The notes under the pieces are model-generated. The model made no database searches. It was not told the DNA's origin and worked only from the letters and a program-made list of their open reading frames with translations. This document shows, one piece after another, positions 5,454 to 5,990 of a DNA stretch of 5,990 bases. Source of the stretch: an uncultured Lachnospiraceae bacterium (GTDB lineage Bacteria > Bacillota > Clostridia > Lachnospirales > Lachnospiraceae); contig CAJTVK010000190.1 of NCBI GenBank assembly GCA_910579645.1, positions 1 through 5,990 of the forward strand, in the 5' to 3' direction. The translations under genes were made by a program, and so were the position numbers. Every line of letters starts with the position of its first letter. The stretch's first letter is position 1.

Positions 5454-5816
5454 TTATTTTGAGTAAACTGCATCATTCCTTGAAAGAAGATATACACAAT
5501 ATTGATCCATACTTATACCTTCCCTTTTTGAATGCTCAGCCAACATTCGATGCAAACTGCGAGGTATTCTCAATTTAAATTGACCTGAATAATCTTCCAG
5601 ACTGTCTGGTTCATTAATCTCAACCCCATCTTCCAGTGCAGCTTCAATCAACGCCCTCTTAGCATCTATTGCATTTGCTACCGCATGTTCCACTGTTTCG
5701 CCACAAATAATACACCCAGGAAAATCAGGATAAGAAATCACAAATCCACCTTCATCCTTATCTTCCACAATCTCCATCCGATAAGATAATACCATATAAT
5801 CATTCAGCGTTTTCAT
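5454..5816 (-). CDS. hicB: HicB family antitoxin
   Basis: This 120-residue protein has the HicB layout. The N-terminal domain (about 8-70) carries RMEIVEDKDEGGFVISYPDF, PGCIICGETVEHAVANAIDA and a helix, as in HicB partial RNase H folds that mask the toxin. The C-terminal part (about 79-116) is a ribbon-helix-helix DNA-binding domain, with FKLRIPRSLHRMLAEHSKRE then GISMDQYCVYLLSRN. Such antitoxins neutralise the HicA mRNA interferase and repress their own operon. The ATG at 5816 is preferred over a GTG at 5831 because family members begin MKTLNDYM. The gene is intact, but the toxin gene in front of it is broken and overlaps its first 17 bases. It may now be an orphan antitoxin. Function as DNA-binding repressor is inferred from the domain. 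Confidence 0.9.
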   Translation of the reverse strand: MKTLNDYMVLSYRMEIVEDKDEGGFVISYPDFPGCIICGETVEHAVANAIDAKRALIEAALEDGVEINEPDSLEDYSGQFKLRIPRSLHRMLAEHSKREGISMDQYCVYLLSRNDAVYSK

Positions 5817-5963
5817 CGCTTCTCGCCTCACTGTCTACAATTTGTCTCACCATCTCAATATAAACCTTCTTTATTGGCTCATGTTTTGGTATCGTAATCG
5901 GCTTACATCCTTTTTTCTAAATGTGCAATGACTACTATAAACTGATTTAAATACCTGTATGTT
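5800..5963 (-). pseudogene. hicA: Broken HicA-type toxin gene, C-terminal part
   Basis: Reading on the minus strand, SSHCTFRKK (frame 1) is followed, after a one-base shift in the A6 tract at 5911-5916, by GCKPITIPKHEPIKKVYIEM and a short tail ending in TGA at 5800. Together this matches the C-terminal half of HicA-like (YcfA-type) toxins, with the SHYTFRK segment carrying the catalytic histidine and the ITIPKHEPIK strand. One added A would restore the frame, so it is a real frameshift or a sequencing error in a homopolymer. Upstream, frame 1 meets a TGA at 5966-5964 and the N-terminal part is not recognisable before the window ends. The end overlaps hicB by 17 bases, as in toxin-antitoxin operons. 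As written, no functional toxin would be made. Confidence 0.65.
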
Positions 5964-5976
5964 TCACTGAGGATGC

Positions 5977-5990
5977 TTTTCGAGAGTACC
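5977..5990. repeat. Possible edge of a second copy of the palindromic repeat
   Basis: TTTTCGAGAGTACC at the very end of the window matches 13 of 14 bases of the left outer edge of the palindrome at 1353-1366. The hicA reading is lost just before this point, which would fit an insertion in or near the toxin gene. The match is short and the rest lies outside the window. Confidence 0.35.

Noticed and set aside
1..5990. CRISPR array, tRNA, rRNA, or transposase gene.
   Set aside because: No regularly spaced direct repeats, cloverleaf sequence, rRNA segment or transposase motif was found on either strand.

Overview
This looks like a chromosomal segment from a low-to-mid GC Gram-positive anaerobe, most likely a Clostridia/Lachnospiraceae-type bacterium. 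The evidence is strong AGGAGG-type ribosome binding sites, a TTG start, a tgt-yajC pair, a HicB antitoxin of the kind common in those genomes, and paired short chromate-family transporters as seen in Firmicutes. Taxonomy is inferred from style; there is no rRNA or other marker here.

Left third (1-2450): two translationally coupled half-size chromate-type (CHR family) membrane proteins run leftward, and a LysR-type regulator runs rightward from the same intergenic region. That region holds two overlapping, opposed promoter-like sequences and a perfect 10-bp inverted repeat between them, which suggests the LysR protein controls both itself and the transporters. A separate long, nearly perfect hairpin (about 1350-1429) lies in the presumed leader of the transporter operon.

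Middle (2390-3460): one intact GNAT acetyltransferase gene runs leftward, surrounded by debris. Downstream is a short reading frame resembling the N-terminal part of an MBL-fold hydrolase, hidden against the 3' end of the LysR gene. Directly upstream is the C-terminal end of a second, frameshifted GNAT-like gene, and beyond that an unrecognised 57-residue reading frame. This is a zone of gene decay.

Right half (3397-5029): yajC and tgt run leftward as a housekeeping unit (queuosine tRNA modification, then a Sec-translocon accessory protein) ending in a good intrinsic terminator. Neither queA nor secDF is present in the window.

Right end (5030-5990): a gene-poor stretch with an inverted repeat and a protein-like short frame, then an intact HicB-type antitoxin gene. 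Its hicA toxin partner is broken: the C-terminal coding part is recognisable but needs a one-base frame correction in an A tract. The last 14 bases of the window match the outer edge of the hairpin at 1350-1429, suggesting that a second copy of the same repeat begins there. I see no clearly new multi-gene system. The most interesting items are the repeat family, the broken toxin beside an intact antitoxin, and the divergent transporter/LysR control region.
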